A program made the position numbers and the translations under genes. 32,949 bases of DNA from a virus, in the IMG/VR virus record IMGVR_UViG_3300034104_005676, positions 1 to 32,949 of that record; one strand, written 5' to 3'. The stretch's first letter is position 1, and each line of letters opens with the position of its first letter. The notes under the pieces are model-generated. The model was not told the DNA's origin, ran no database searches, and was given only the letters and a program-made list of their open reading frames with translations. Shown one piece after another: positions 1 through 7,459 of this stretch.

Positions 1-15
1 TCTTGGATTCAAAAT
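1..15. other. Inverted end sequence, likely assembly artefact
   Basis: The first 15 bases match the reverse complement of 41-55 at 14 of 15 positions. They do not agree with what precedes the same sequence at the other end of the window (32835-32849, inside the 230-aa tail gene). They therefore look like a fold-back added at the contig end and not genuine genome sequence. A real terminal hairpin is the less likely alternative. Confidence 0.6.
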
Positions 16-115
16 CGGCAGCGTATGAGTCTTCCCGTCGATTTTGAATCCAAGGCGCGCGGGGCCAAAAGCGCTTCTGGCGGTGGCTACCCGGTGCAAA
101 TTTCGGCGGGCGACC
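16..115 (+). repeat. Terminal direct repeat, left copy
   Basis: These 100 bases are identical to 32850-32949 at the other end. Joining them restores an uninterrupted reading of the 230-aa tail gene into the 89-aa gene with a 4-base ATGA overlap, so this is the overlap of a circular or circularly permuted assembly. The circle is about 32,834 bp. Confidence 0.9.
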
Positions 116-294
116 TCATGCGCAATTTTACGTATGCAGCCCTCGATGCAGACGCCTCGCTTATTGAGACCACAACCGGCACAGGCGGTCACCCGGCGCG
201 AAAGCTCAAAATACCCGCCGTGCCGGGAAGCGGCACCTATGTCCTCGGCGCGGTGGATGGCGCGCTTGCATGGGTGGCAACGGAGGAGTGCTGA
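25..294 (+). CDS. Hypothetical tail-region protein, 89 aa
   Basis: Short protein of unknown function whose ATG overlaps the stop of the 230-aa tail gene once the circle is closed (ATGA). It has no signal peptide or membrane segment. The second half contains a Gly/Pro/Ala-rich stretch (VPGSGTYVLGAVDGALAWV) of the kind seen at the end of small phage tail proteins. It lies between the tape-measure block and the fibre genes, so a structural or tail-tip role is inferred from position only. It stops two bases before the next start at 296, which implies translational coupling. Confidence 0.75.
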   Translation: MSLPVDFESKARGAKSASGGGYPVQISAGDLMRNFTYAALDADASLIETTTGTGGHPARKLKIPAVPGSGTYVLGAVDGALAWVATEEC

Positions 295-295
295 T

Positions 296-910
296 ATGAC
301 CCTCGGGCGCTCCACATCCGGCGCGATCAAGATCAAGACCGACGGCGGCCTCCGCGCTGTCGGGTGCGCGTGTTGCAATCCTTGCGATGGCCTCAGCGGC
401 CCAATTTCTGGTCAAAATGTTTTTCAAATAACCAAAGAGGAATACTATGCTTATTTAAGAGGCGGAACATGGACTTTAATTTCTACTTGGAGCCAATACG
501 AAGCGGTTGATCAGCGAACTTCGTATGGGAACGGAAGTGCATCTGGAAGCGGGGCTACGGAGGGGTGTGCGGGGTATGTCTCTATTGAAGGCACGGCCAA
601 TGTTACTTATACTTACGATGGGGAAATTACAAACCAGTTTGATTATGGAATTTCATGTAGCATAATCTATTGGCTAGGCCGAGACCCTGTAAATGACGCT
701 TATTTTGTAAACCTTTATGGAACCGCTCATGTAGCTGACTCCTCCGCTGAAACTTCGCCATGTGGCTACCCTGCGTCGGTCACTATAACCGTAGATGGGA
801 ACAATCTTGTAGCGTTTGGAACATGGTGTCCAGGTTGGATGGGGGAGGTTGGATACAATAACAACTCTTCTTCAACACTAACTGCAACTTATTCGCCAAA
901 CCCAGAATGA
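296..910 (+). CDS. Hypothetical tail-region protein, 204 aa, Cys/Gly/Ser rich
   Basis: Start chosen at ATG 296, which has GGAGG upstream and follows the preceding stop by two bases; longer in-frame extensions overlap the upstream gene. The N-terminal 45 residues are basic and contain a Cys cluster (CACCNPCDG). The rest is rich in Tyr, Thr, Ser and Asn in a beta-structure-like pattern, as in surface-exposed tail proteins. Codon use changes visibly: from about 415 onward the gene is AT-richer than its neighbours, suggesting the distal domain was acquired or exchanged separately. I do not recognise a family. The end overlaps the next start by four bases. Confidence 0.75.
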   Translation: MTLGRSTSGAIKIKTDGGLRAVGCACCNPCDGLSGPISGQNVFQITKEEYYAYLRGGTWTLISTWSQYEAVDQRTSYGNGSASGSGATEGCAGYVSIEGTANVTYTYDGEITNQFDYGISCSIIYWLGRDPVNDAYFVNLYGTAHVADSSAETSPCGYPASVTITVDGNNLVAFGTWCPGWMGEVGYNNNSSSTLTATYSPNPE

Positions 911-1296
911 ATTGCGAATTCCGTAGTTCTTCACACCCAGTTTGCCTTTTAGGAATGTATGGCGGTATGCCCAGCGCAGGCACATGCCGCCTCTGCATCG
1001 AGCGCGGCGAGAACACGCCCGAGCACGCGGGCAAAACACCGATGCTCGCCAAGCGAGCGGCCAGCCTCGGCAAGTCGCTCGCAAGCTGGACCGCCTCCGG
1101 CTTCGCCGCCACCCCGCCTGACATCCTCGCCGAGCGCGAAGCTGCTTGCCGCGCCTGCCCTGAGTGGGACGCTAAGGCTCTGAACAACACCGGCCGCTGC
1201 CGGATTTGCAAATGCTCGACCTGGGCAAAACTCCGCATGGCGACCGAGCGCTGTCCGCTGGGCAAGTGGGAGAGTTTGACACCACGCCAGCAATAG
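907..1296 (+). CDS. Cysteine-rich putative zinc-binding protein, 129 aa
   Basis: Contains CRLC at 27-30 and a compact C-terminal cluster: C81, C84, then C98, C101, C103 and C116, ending in the motif CPLGKW. This CxxC / CxxC layout should bind zinc. I recall similar small CPxGKW-ending proteins from phages and prophages, but no function is established. It starts by ATGA overlap with the preceding gene and lies among tail genes, which is an odd place for a zinc protein; a role in tail assembly is possible but only inferred. Its stop is separated from the next start by six bases in the same reading frame. Confidence 0.75.
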   Translation: MNCEFRSSSHPVCLLGMYGGMPSAGTCRLCIERGENTPEHAGKTPMLAKRAASLGKSLASWTASGFAATPPDILAEREAACRACPEWDAKALNNTGRCRICKCSTWAKLRMATERCPLGKWESLTPRQQ

Positions 1297-1305
1297 CCCG
1301 CCATG
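1275..1305 (+). promoter_or_regulatory. TTTGACA start element (variant) before 1303
   Basis: TTTGACA at 1275-1281 lies 21 bases before the ATG at 1303, inside the last codons of the preceding gene. The 3' part (GCCCGCC before ATG) lacks the terminal GGC seen in the other copies, so it is the weakest member of the family. Confidence 0.35.
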
Positions 1306-2196
1306 CTGGTCGATGGGTTGGACCGACAAGTGACCTCGTGGTCTGCGAGCGGCCTGCCAGCAGGGTTAAGTATTAACGGCTCGACGGGCCTCATCTCCGG
1401 CACCGCGACGGTGAAGGGGCAATTCTCCGCGACCATCACAGCCACGAATCCAGACGGCTCCTCTACCGAGACCGTTCAGTTTATCGTGCAAAGTGCCATC
1501 CCGATCTTTGCTGGAGCACTCCGCGCTACGGCCATCTACGCCGGAGCGGCGGCTGCAAGAGCGATCTACTACGGTGCAAAAAAGCTGTGGCCTGCACCGG
1601 AGCACCACGAAATTCTGGAATCCCTGGCGACAATAAATCCGGCAGACGGCTCGCGCGGGTATTCGAAATTTTTAGATACCGGTTTGAATCTGGCCGCGTC
1701 GAATCTGTCCCGAATTGGATTTAAATTTGGAGGCGCGGTGCGGATAAAAAATGCAACGATCACAACTCCCGCAGGCACCTATTCTTTCGGAGTGGCGACA
1801 AATTGGAATCTCGTAAAATATTTCACCTCGCACGATCTCACAATCACTGGTAACGGCATCGGCCGGTCAGGATCAGGCAATTTCGGCGGCGGGTGGCAAC
1901 ACGATGTCTGCGGCTTTTGGGTAGACATCCCAGCATCCAGCCTCACTTCCGCAGACAAAATCACCGTAGATTATGAATACATCGGAGACTCTCCAGGAAA
2001 ACATGGAGTCTGTTTTTGGGATGCTACCACCACGGCCGGGGGAACTGTAGAATCGTATATCGGCACATGGGGTAACAATCCACTCGCCAGGTTCCCCACA
2101 ACCGTAGATCTCCCGCTCATCGTAGTAACAAATCAATCCTCTCTGATTTCAAACACCCTCTGCCGTCGCAGAGTCATTATTCGCAATAATCCGTAG
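1303..2196 (+). CDS. Tail protein with Ig-like (putative Ig, He_PIG-type) domain, 297 aa
   Basis: Residues about 10-62 read as a putative Ig domain: SASGLPAGLSINGSTGLISG is the hallmark turn, followed by a VKGQFSATITATN strand. A short Ala-rich linker (about 70-95) then leads into a 200-residue C-terminal region with Gly/Ser-rich, beta-like sequence and no family I recognise. Ig-like domains decorate many phage tail proteins and are thought to bind carbohydrate or stabilise attachment. Position between tail and fibre genes fits a surface-exposed tail component. The C-terminus (CRRRVIIRNNP) is basic. Confidence 0.7.
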   Translation: MLVDGLDRQVTSWSASGLPAGLSINGSTGLISGTATVKGQFSATITATNPDGSSTETVQFIVQSAIPIFAGALRATAIYAGAAAARAIYYGAKKLWPAPEHHEILESLATINPADGSRGYSKFLDTGLNLAASNLSRIGFKFGGAVRIKNATITTPAGTYSFGVATNWNLVKYFTSHDLTITGNGIGRSGSGNFGGGWQHDVCGFWVDIPASSLTSADKITVDYEYIGDSPGKHGVCFWDATTTAGGTVESYIGTWGNNPLARFPTTVDLPLIVVTNQSSLISNTLCRRRVIIRNNP

Positions 2197-2226
2197 AACC
2201 CCTCCGCACCGCTCCTGATGCGGTGA

Positions 2227-2256
2227 TTTGACACCTTGCCGCGTCGTAGCGGCATG
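2227..2256 (+). promoter_or_regulatory. TTTGACA-hairpin start element before tail fibre
   Basis: TTTGACA (2227-2233) is followed by an inverted repeat TGCCGC (2237-2242) / GCGGCA (2249-2254) whose right arm runs into the ATG at 2254. No Shine-Dalgarno is visible. Arrangement is nearly identical to the copy at 3914. Confidence 0.6.
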
Positions 2257-3900
2257 AAGCTCTATATCGACCTCGCAACCCGGCGGTTCGTGCGCGGCCA
2301 GGGAGGCACGAGCACCGCTCTTTCGCGCCTTACTTTTAAGCGGCGCGATGTCATCGCGTTGGACATCGATTTCTTGCAGCGAGGGGAAGTCGTCCCGACC
2401 CCAGCAGGCACAACGATCATCGCCGCACTGAAAAGCAAATTTTCCGACGGCGAGTTTTTGGCGGTTGCCGACTCCGCTGGGACGCTCGACCTCTACACGC
2501 AGCCGGTCGAGGATCTCTTCGTCGGCAACACGGCCAGCGTCTCCGCACTCATCGAGGTGAAATGGAGCGCTCCTGGCGAAGCCATGCGCACCGCCACGCT
2601 CGCCGTGGAGCTGCAAAACTCCGTCATACTCGGCGACGAAGGCATCCCTGCCTCGGTGCCAAGCCTCAAGGCAACCCTCGCCGAAGCCGAAGCAGGCACC
2701 TCGAATGAAAAGTGGATGACGCCGCTTCGCGTCTGGGACGCCATCCGCAAGTCGGCCAGCGCGGCCGTCACCTGGGCAACCCTCGCGGGCAAGCCCTCAA
2801 CCTTCCCGCCAGATACGCACACGCACACGACCATCCAGATCACGGATTTACGCGGCGGTGGAAATATCGCGTCGAATACAGCCCTCGGGCCTTCCGCACT
2901 TGCAAACAATACGACTGGCGACAAAAACACCGCGCTAGGCCCCTCCGCCCTTCAAGCAAACACCACGGGGTCAGGCAACACCGCCATCGGCCCATCCGCT
3001 CTTGCATTGTCCAACGGCAGTTTTAACACCGCGATCGGCCAAGACGCGCTCTCATTCCATCTCACCGGAACGAATAACACGGCGATCGGTATCGCCACTC
3101 TGTTGCAGTTTGAAAACGGGTCTTTTCTCACAGCCATCGGCTCAGGAGCACTCGCGTATTTCAAAAACGGAAATGCCAACACGGCAATCGGCAACGCCGC
3201 CATGCTCGGTCTCGGAGCCAATACAAAAACTCACTCGAACAACACGGCAGTAGGCGACGCATCGCAGCTCAAAATCGACACCGGAAACGGCAACTCCTCG
3301 TTCGGCGCTTTTTCCCTCATAAACAACACCACCGGATCGCAAAACACCGCAGTCGGCAATGGTGCTCTGGTGGATAATGTATCCTACAACAACACCTCTG
3401 GGCTAGGCTACAACGCTGCCGTTACCGGGAACAATCAAGTCCAACTCGGTAATTCCAGCGCCAATACATTTGCCTACGGCGCTGTGCAAGACCGATCCGA
3501 CCTCCGCGACAAAGCAGATGTCCGCGATACCACTCTCGGCCTCGATTTTATACTCAGCCTCCGCCCGGTGGATTTCCGCTGGGACATGCGAGAGGACTAT
3601 CGTCCAGAACCGACTTACGACCATTCCGGCGCGCCCATCCCTTCCAAGCCTCTCGCAGAAATAACGCACGACGGCACAAAAAAAAGATCCCGCTACCACC
3701 ACGGACTCATCGCGCAAGAAGTGCGCGACCTCTTGGAAAAAAAACAGATCGATTTCGGGGGGTATCAAGACCACTCGGTAAAAGGCGGCGATGATGTCTT
3801 ATCGCTGGGCTACATTGAGCTGATTGCTCCACTCATAAAGGCCGTGCAAGAGCTAAGTGCGAGAGTTGAGAAATTAGAATCCCTCCCGCCCGCTCCCTGA
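2254..3900 (+). CDS. Tail fibre with S74 intramolecular chaperone, 548 aa
   Basis: Start chosen at ATG 2254 because the paralogue at 3943 begins the same way (MKLYIDL / MKLFVDL); a TTG 18 bases upstream is the alternative. Residues 1-165 form a baseplate-attachment-like N-domain ending in AEAEAGTSNEKWMTPLR. Residues about 200-400 are head-like repeats of the form NNTAIG.SAL, typical of trimeric beta-roll adhesins. The C-terminus is a peptidase S74 intramolecular chaperone: SDLRDK with candidate nucleophile S415, then RYHHGLIAQEV, then a terminal coiled coil (IKAVQELSARVEKLE). S74 domains trimerise the fibre and then cut themselves off, so the mature fibre should end near residue 414. Confidence 0.88.
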   Translation: MKLYIDLATRRFVRGQGGTSTALSRLTFKRRDVIALDIDFLQRGEVVPTPAGTTIIAALKSKFSDGEFLAVADSAGTLDLYTQPVEDLFVGNTASVSALIEVKWSAPGEAMRTATLAVELQNSVILGDEGIPASVPSLKATLAEAEAGTSNEKWMTPLRVWDAIRKSASAAVTWATLAGKPSTFPPDTHTHTTIQITDLRGGGNIASNTALGPSALANNTTGDKNTALGPSALQANTTGSGNTAIGPSALALSNGSFNTAIGQDALSFHLTGTNNTAIGIATLLQFENGSFLTAIGSGALAYFKNGNANTAIGNAAMLGLGANTKTHSNNTAVGDASQLKIDTGNGNSSFGAFSLINNTTGSQNTAVGNGALVDNVSYNNTSGLGYNAAVTGNNQVQLGNSSANTFAYGAVQDRSDLRDKADVRDTTLGLDFILSLRPVDFRWDMREDYRPEPTYDHSGAPIPSKPLAEITHDGTKKRSRYHHGLIAQEVRDLLEKKQIDFGGYQDHSVKGGDDVLSLGYIELIAPLIKAVQELSARVEKLESLPPAP

Positions 3901-3913
3901 GCGAGCCAGAGCA

Positions 3914-3945
3914 TTTGACACCCATGCCGCATGCAGAGCGGCATG
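3914..3945 (+). promoter_or_regulatory. TTTGACA-hairpin start element before second fibre gene
   Basis: TTTGACA (3914-3920), then inverted repeat ATGCCGC (3924-3930) / GCGGCAT (3938-3944); the right arm contains the start codon at 3943. An ATG at 3931 lies in the loop and is an alternative start four codons earlier. Confidence 0.6.
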
Positions 3946-4575
3946 AAACTTTTTGTAGACCTTACCACCCGGCGGTTCGTCAAGTCGGCGGCATCCTCCG
4001 CCGCACTGCCGACGCTGGTGCTCAAACGCCGCGACCTGCTCCCGATCGAGGTCATCTTTGTGCAGCGAGGCGCGCCTGTAGCGGCTCCAAGCGGCACGGT
4101 CACCAAAGTCGCCCTCAAGCAATCATTCGGCGACTCCAACTTTCTCGCCGTAGCAGACTCAGGCTACCTCGATCTCTATACCGCCGGAGTCGAAGCCCTC
4201 CTCCCTGGCGACACCGAAAAAGCCGCCGCCCTCCTCGAGGTGCGTTACGCCCGCCCCGGCGAGACCACCCGCACCGCCACCCTCCAGGTCGAAATCCAAA
4301 ACTCCGTCATCATCGGCACCGAAGGCACCCCCACCGCCGTGCCGGACGGGAAAGCCACGCAGGCCGAAGCCGAGGCGGGCACATCGAACGAAAAGTGGAT
4401 GACGCCTTTGAGGACGGCGCAAGCCATCGCGGCAATCGCCGCCAGTTCAAAATCTACCTTCGTCAGCGCAACACCACCGAGCCCTGTTGTGAACGGCACA
4501 ATATGGGTCAACTCAGCCACTCTCCGTGCCCATGTGCTCATCGAAGGCGTGTGGGCAGAAATCTCAACCAACTAA
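3943..4575 (+). CDS. Fibre-like protein, paralogue of the S74 fibre N-domain, 210 aa
   Basis: Residues 1-160 align along their whole length with the N-domain of the preceding fibre, including MKLFVDL, KRRDLLPIEV, FLAVADS, LDLYT, VEIQNSVI and AEAEAGTSNEKWMTPLR. The repeat shaft and S74 chaperone are absent; in their place is a short C-terminal motif (GTIWVNSATLRAHVLIEGVW) also seen at the end of the next gene. It is therefore a truncated duplicate, perhaps an adaptor connecting fibre and tail. Start chosen by alignment with the paralogue; ATG 3931 is possible. Confidence 0.8.
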   Translation: MKLFVDLTTRRFVKSAASSAALPTLVLKRRDLLPIEVIFVQRGAPVAAPSGTVTKVALKQSFGDSNFLAVADSGYLDLYTAGVEALLPGDTEKAAALLEVRYARPGETTRTATLQVEIQNSVIIGTEGTPTAVPDGKATQAEAEAGTSNEKWMTPLRTAQAIAAIAASSKSTFVSATPPSPVVNGTIWVNSATLRAHVLIEGVWAEISTN

Positions 4576-4581
4576 AATACC

Positions 4582-5475
4582 ATGATCGCATTCCCGACTA
4601 CCCCGCAGCCGCAACCCGGAAATACTTACACCCACACGCCCACCGGAAGGACTTGGACATGGAACGGCGTGGCGTGGCAACTCAATCCCCGCACGCTCAC
4701 CGCTGCGGACATCACCGACTTCACTACGGCAGTAGAAGGCATCGCTGATGACGCCGACAATCTCACCAGCGGAACACTTCCCGACGCTCGCCTCTCTTCT
4801 GCCGTCACAGCATCGCTTGGCAAGGCGGACACCGCGCTCCAACCCGCTCCAGTCACTTACCTCGGTGACTATAACAACGGCGCGAGTTACAACCTCAACG
4901 CAGTCGTGAAATTTAACGGGGCGCTATACAAAAAAATTTCAAACCCACTCAATCCCGGCTACCCTCCGAGCGGTTCGGATTGGGAGTTGTTTGTCGCTGA
5001 GATTGGATCGCCCGCCTTTGATCTCTTCATTCAGACCGCTCTCGCTGGTAAACAACCAGTCGGCAACTATGCCACCTTGGAAAACGGTTTCGTGCCATCC
5101 ACGCAGCTCCCGTCCTTCGTGGACGATGTGGTTGAGTATCCAAACTATGCGGCAATGCAAGCCGTGGCTGGGGAAAGCGGTAAAATCTACATCGCTCTCG
5201 ACACGGCAAAAGTCTACCGCTGGAGCGGTTCCGTCTATGTCGAGATCGTCGCCGCGCCCGGTTCTTCGGATTCCGTCACGGAAGGCACCACAAACAAATA
5301 CTTCACCACCGAGCGCCAGACAGCGCTAGAAACCGCCATCGCGGCAAAACAGGCCAAGACGGTCTACAGCACTACCGCTCCAGATCATGCCGCTGGATTG
5401 GAATGGGTGGATACCACTACGCTTCGCTCCTACCGCTCCTACAACGGGGCTTGGGTGGAAATCGACCGCGCTTAA
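4582..5475 (+). CDS. Tail fibre or receptor-binding protein, modular, 297 aa
   Basis: N-terminal motif FPTTPQPQPGNTY...TWTWNGVAWQ is a small repeat module common at the start of tail-fibre proteins and is also present in the next gene. Residues about 90-135 (LGDYNNGASYNLNAVVKFNG, then W) resemble a chitin/carbohydrate-binding CBM5/12 fold. The C-terminus (LEWVDTTTLRSY..NGAWVEI) matches the end of the 210-aa protein upstream. A role in attachment to surface polysaccharide is inferred. It begins six bases after the previous stop. Confidence 0.75.
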   Translation: MIAFPTTPQPQPGNTYTHTPTGRTWTWNGVAWQLNPRTLTAADITDFTTAVEGIADDADNLTSGTLPDARLSSAVTASLGKADTALQPAPVTYLGDYNNGASYNLNAVVKFNGALYKKISNPLNPGYPPSGSDWELFVAEIGSPAFDLFIQTALAGKQPVGNYATLENGFVPSTQLPSFVDDVVEYPNYAAMQAVAGESGKIYIALDTAKVYRWSGSVYVEIVAAPGSSDSVTEGTTNKYFTTERQTALETAIAAKQAKTVYSTTAPDHAAGLEWVDTTTLRSYRSYNGAWVEIDRA

Positions 5476-5477
5476 CC

Positions 5478-6557
5478 ATGGCTCTAAACTTCCCAAGTAG
5501 TCCAACAGTCGGGCAGGAATTTCCAAGCGGCGGGCGCACTTGGAAATGGGACGGCTCCCGCTGGCAATCCCTGCAATCCGCTCCCGCCACGCACAAATCC
5601 TCCCACGCCACAGGCGGAACGGATGCGCTCACGCCAGCGGATATTGGCGCAGAGCCGACCATCACCACGCTCCCGATTTCCCAAGGCGGCACAGGTGCAA
5701 CGACTGCCGCAGCGGCGCGAGACGCTCTGGGGGCGAAGTCCCCGCAGATTGACCGATTCGTAGGTTCTGGCACATGGACAAAACCCGCAGGCGCAAAGCA
5801 AGTTGTAGTTGAATGCGTTGGTGGTGGTGGCGGTGGTGGCAGAGGAATTCAAGTTGCCGCTGGAGCTTCCGTATCTGGAGGTGGTGGCGGTGCGTCTGCT
5901 GGTTACACAAGGGTATTGGTAAATGCCGCCGATTTAACAGATGCAACATATACAGTAACAGTTGGTTCTGGTGGGTCTGGAGGAACCACGGGAAATGCAA
6001 CAGCAGGAACTCCGTCAAATGTAAGGGGATCAACTTTAGGTGTTTTTGTAAACGCCAACGGAGGGGGTATTGGTGGGGTTGGAGTGGCAGGAGGGGCATC
6101 AACTGCGGGTTTGCCCGGTGCGCCTGCTGGAAATTTAGGAGGTTCTGGAAACATAACTGCCGCTGGAGGAAGTGGATCAGGACAAAGTTACGCCCCGTCA
6201 GCTGGTGGTGCTGGAGGCGGATGTTCAATAACAACTCCATTTAACGGAGGAACGGGTGGAGCAGCGCAGTTTATTTCGGGCGGAACTGGGGTTGGCGGAA
6301 TTGCCTCAACTACTGGCAATGGAGGGAATGGAGCAGCTGTTACCCCTCGCGCAATACCATCGCTCGTAATCAATGGTAGTGGTGGTGGGGGTGGGGGTGC
6401 ATCTACATTTGCTGGAGGAAATGGCGGGGCAGGAGCAAATGCCACTGGGTTTGGTTGTGGCGGTGGCGGTGGAGGATCGGTATCTGCTGCAACAGGAACT
6501 GGCGGCAACGGAGGTAATGGCGCACCCGGAATTGTAATGATCACAACTTATTTTTAA
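5478..6557 (+). CDS. Glycine-rich tail fibre tip / adhesin, 359 aa
   Basis: Start chosen at ATG 5478, two bases after the previous stop; an in-frame ATG at 5403 lies within the upstream gene. Residues 1-33 repeat the FPSSPTVGQ...TWKWDGSRW module. ISQGGTGATT (about 70) is a classic tail-fibre linker. From about residue 100 (GSGTWTKPAGAKQVVVE) the protein is a Gly-rich domain with many G4-G8 runs, like the polyglycine-type adhesin tips that form host-range determinants. Codon use in the Gly-rich part (5800-6550) is AT-richer than the flanks, so this tip may be exchanged between phages. Confidence 0.8.
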   Translation: MALNFPSSPTVGQEFPSGGRTWKWDGSRWQSLQSAPATHKSSHATGGTDALTPADIGAEPTITTLPISQGGTGATTAAAARDALGAKSPQIDRFVGSGTWTKPAGAKQVVVECVGGGGGGGRGIQVAAGASVSGGGGGASAGYTRVLVNAADLTDATYTVTVGSGGSGGTTGNATAGTPSNVRGSTLGVFVNANGGGIGGVGVAGGASTAGLPGAPAGNLGGSGNITAAGGSGSGQSYAPSAGGAGGGCSITTPFNGGTGGAAQFISGGTGVGGIASTTGNGGNGAAVTPRAIPSLVINGSGGGGGGASTFAGGNGGAGANATGFGCGGGGGGSVSAATGTGGNGGNGAPGIVMITTYF

Positions 6558-6559
6558 TT

Positions 6560-6730
6560 ATGGAAATCGACGACTGGCTTATTGTTAATTCTGAAACGCA
6601 CGAAGTTGAAATGGGAATTCGTTGGGACGGGAATACCGAAACTTGGCCGCTCCCCGAAGGCACATACGCAGTTAAACGAAACGAAGCTGACTTTTCAAAA
6701 ATCCAACCCAAACCGGAGGAGGCTCAATGA
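6560..6730 (+). CDS. Hypothetical small acidic protein, 56 aa
   Basis: Starts three bases after the fibre stop and ends by ATGA overlap with the next gene. The sequence begins MEIDDWLIVN and is rich in Glu, Asp and Trp; it has no membrane segment. Small acidic proteins directly after a fibre tip may be fibre-assembly chaperones, but this is position-based inference. Base composition follows the AT-richer tip of the fibre, which suggests the two travel together. Confidence 0.6.
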   Translation: MEIDDWLIVNSETHEVEMGIRWDGNTETWPLPEGTYAVKRNEADFSKIQPKPEEAQ

Positions 6731-6978
6731 ACGACCTCGCCAAATACTTTGACATCGGCCTTAAAGTCGCAAGCACCGTGGCACTCCTCGCCGTGGCCCT
6801 CCTCGGCACGAAATTCGTGACCAAGGAGGAGTTCATCGCCGCAAATACTCGCATCGAAAAGATCGAAGCCGTCCTGATCCGCATGGAGCAAAATGCCGTC
6901 ACCGATGCCCGCCACGACAACCTGCTCAACGACCACGAAAACCGCATCCGCACACTTGAGAGGGGAGCGCAGCGATGA
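6727..6978 (+). CDS. Small membrane/coiled-coil protein of the lysis cassette, 83 aa
   Basis: One hydrophobic segment at about residues 12-29 (LKVASTVALLAVALLGTKF) is followed by a charged helix (residues 32-83) with heptad character (ARHDNLLNDHENRIRTLE). This layout fits a holin partner, an i-spanin-like protein or a haemolysin-XhlA-like membrane anchor. The start overlaps the previous stop (ATGA), with GGAGGAGG seven bases upstream, a strong ribosome-binding site. The next gene overlaps by four bases and is a three-TM holin-like protein. Confidence 0.65.
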   Translation: MNDLAKYFDIGLKVASTVALLAVALLGTKFVTKEEFIAANTRIEKIEAVLIRMEQNAVTDARHDNLLNDHENRIRTLERGAQR

Positions 6979-7382
6979 CTTGGGATGTCCCAGCCATGAT
7001 CAAATCGGGCGTCGATCTCATCGACAAATTCATTCCCGACACCGACGCCAAAAACCGCGCAAAAGAAGCCTGGCAGTTGCGCGTCCTCGAAATCGCCGCA
7101 CAAGAAGCCACCCAGCAAAGCCAGACCAACACCGCCGAAGCCGCCCACGCCTCCCTCTTCGTCTCGGGGTGGCGTCCCGCCGTAGGCTGGGTATGTGCCG
7201 CCTCCTTCGCATGGGTTTGCGTCGGCCAGCCGTTGTTCTCGTGGATTTATGTGCTCACCACAAAACAACCCGCGCCAGTCATAGCCCTCCCGACCGAAAT
7301 GTTGATGACAACCCTCCTCGGCATGCTCGGCCTCGGCACCCTCCGCACCCTCGAAAAAATCAAAGGAGTCAACGCAAAATGA
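6975..7382 (+). CDS. Holin, 3TM superfamily-like, 135 aa
   Basis: An N-terminal amphipathic, charged region (1-55) is followed by the signature GWRPAVGWVCA and two to three hydrophobic segments (about 68-90, 105-125). GWRPxxGW is typical of the 3TM holins found beside phage endolysins. It would form the membrane lesion that releases the endolysin encoded 74 bases downstream. Starts by ATGA overlap with the preceding membrane protein. Confidence 0.75.
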   Translation: MTWDVPAMIKSGVDLIDKFIPDTDAKNRAKEAWQLRVLEIAAQEATQQSQTNTAEAAHASLFVSGWRPAVGWVCAASFAWVCVGQPLFSWIYVLTTKQPAPVIALPTEMLMTTLLGMLGLGTLRTLEKIKGVNAK

Positions 7383-7459
7383 ACCCCGGCCACATCGCCC
7401 TCGGTCTCATCCTAATCTCCTTCGGCTTCGCCATGCTCGCCTTCCTCCTCCGCCCATGA
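7379..7459 (+). CDS. Tiny single-TM protein in lysis cassette, 26 aa
   Basis: Encodes MNPGHIALGLILISFGFAML plus six more residues: essentially one transmembrane helix with two prolines near the ends. AAAGGAG lies 10 bases upstream of the ATG, and both ends overlap neighbours by four bases (holin upstream, endolysin downstream), which supports translation despite the size. It may tune holin timing or act as an additional lysis peptide; there is no family evidence. Confidence 0.5.
   Translation: MNPGHIALGLILISFGFAMLAFLLRP

Noticed and set aside
3141-3440. Repeated AAYAACACCGC-type segments in the fibre gene
   Set aside because: They encode the NNTAIG adhesin repeats of the fibre shaft and need no separate DNA-level explanation.
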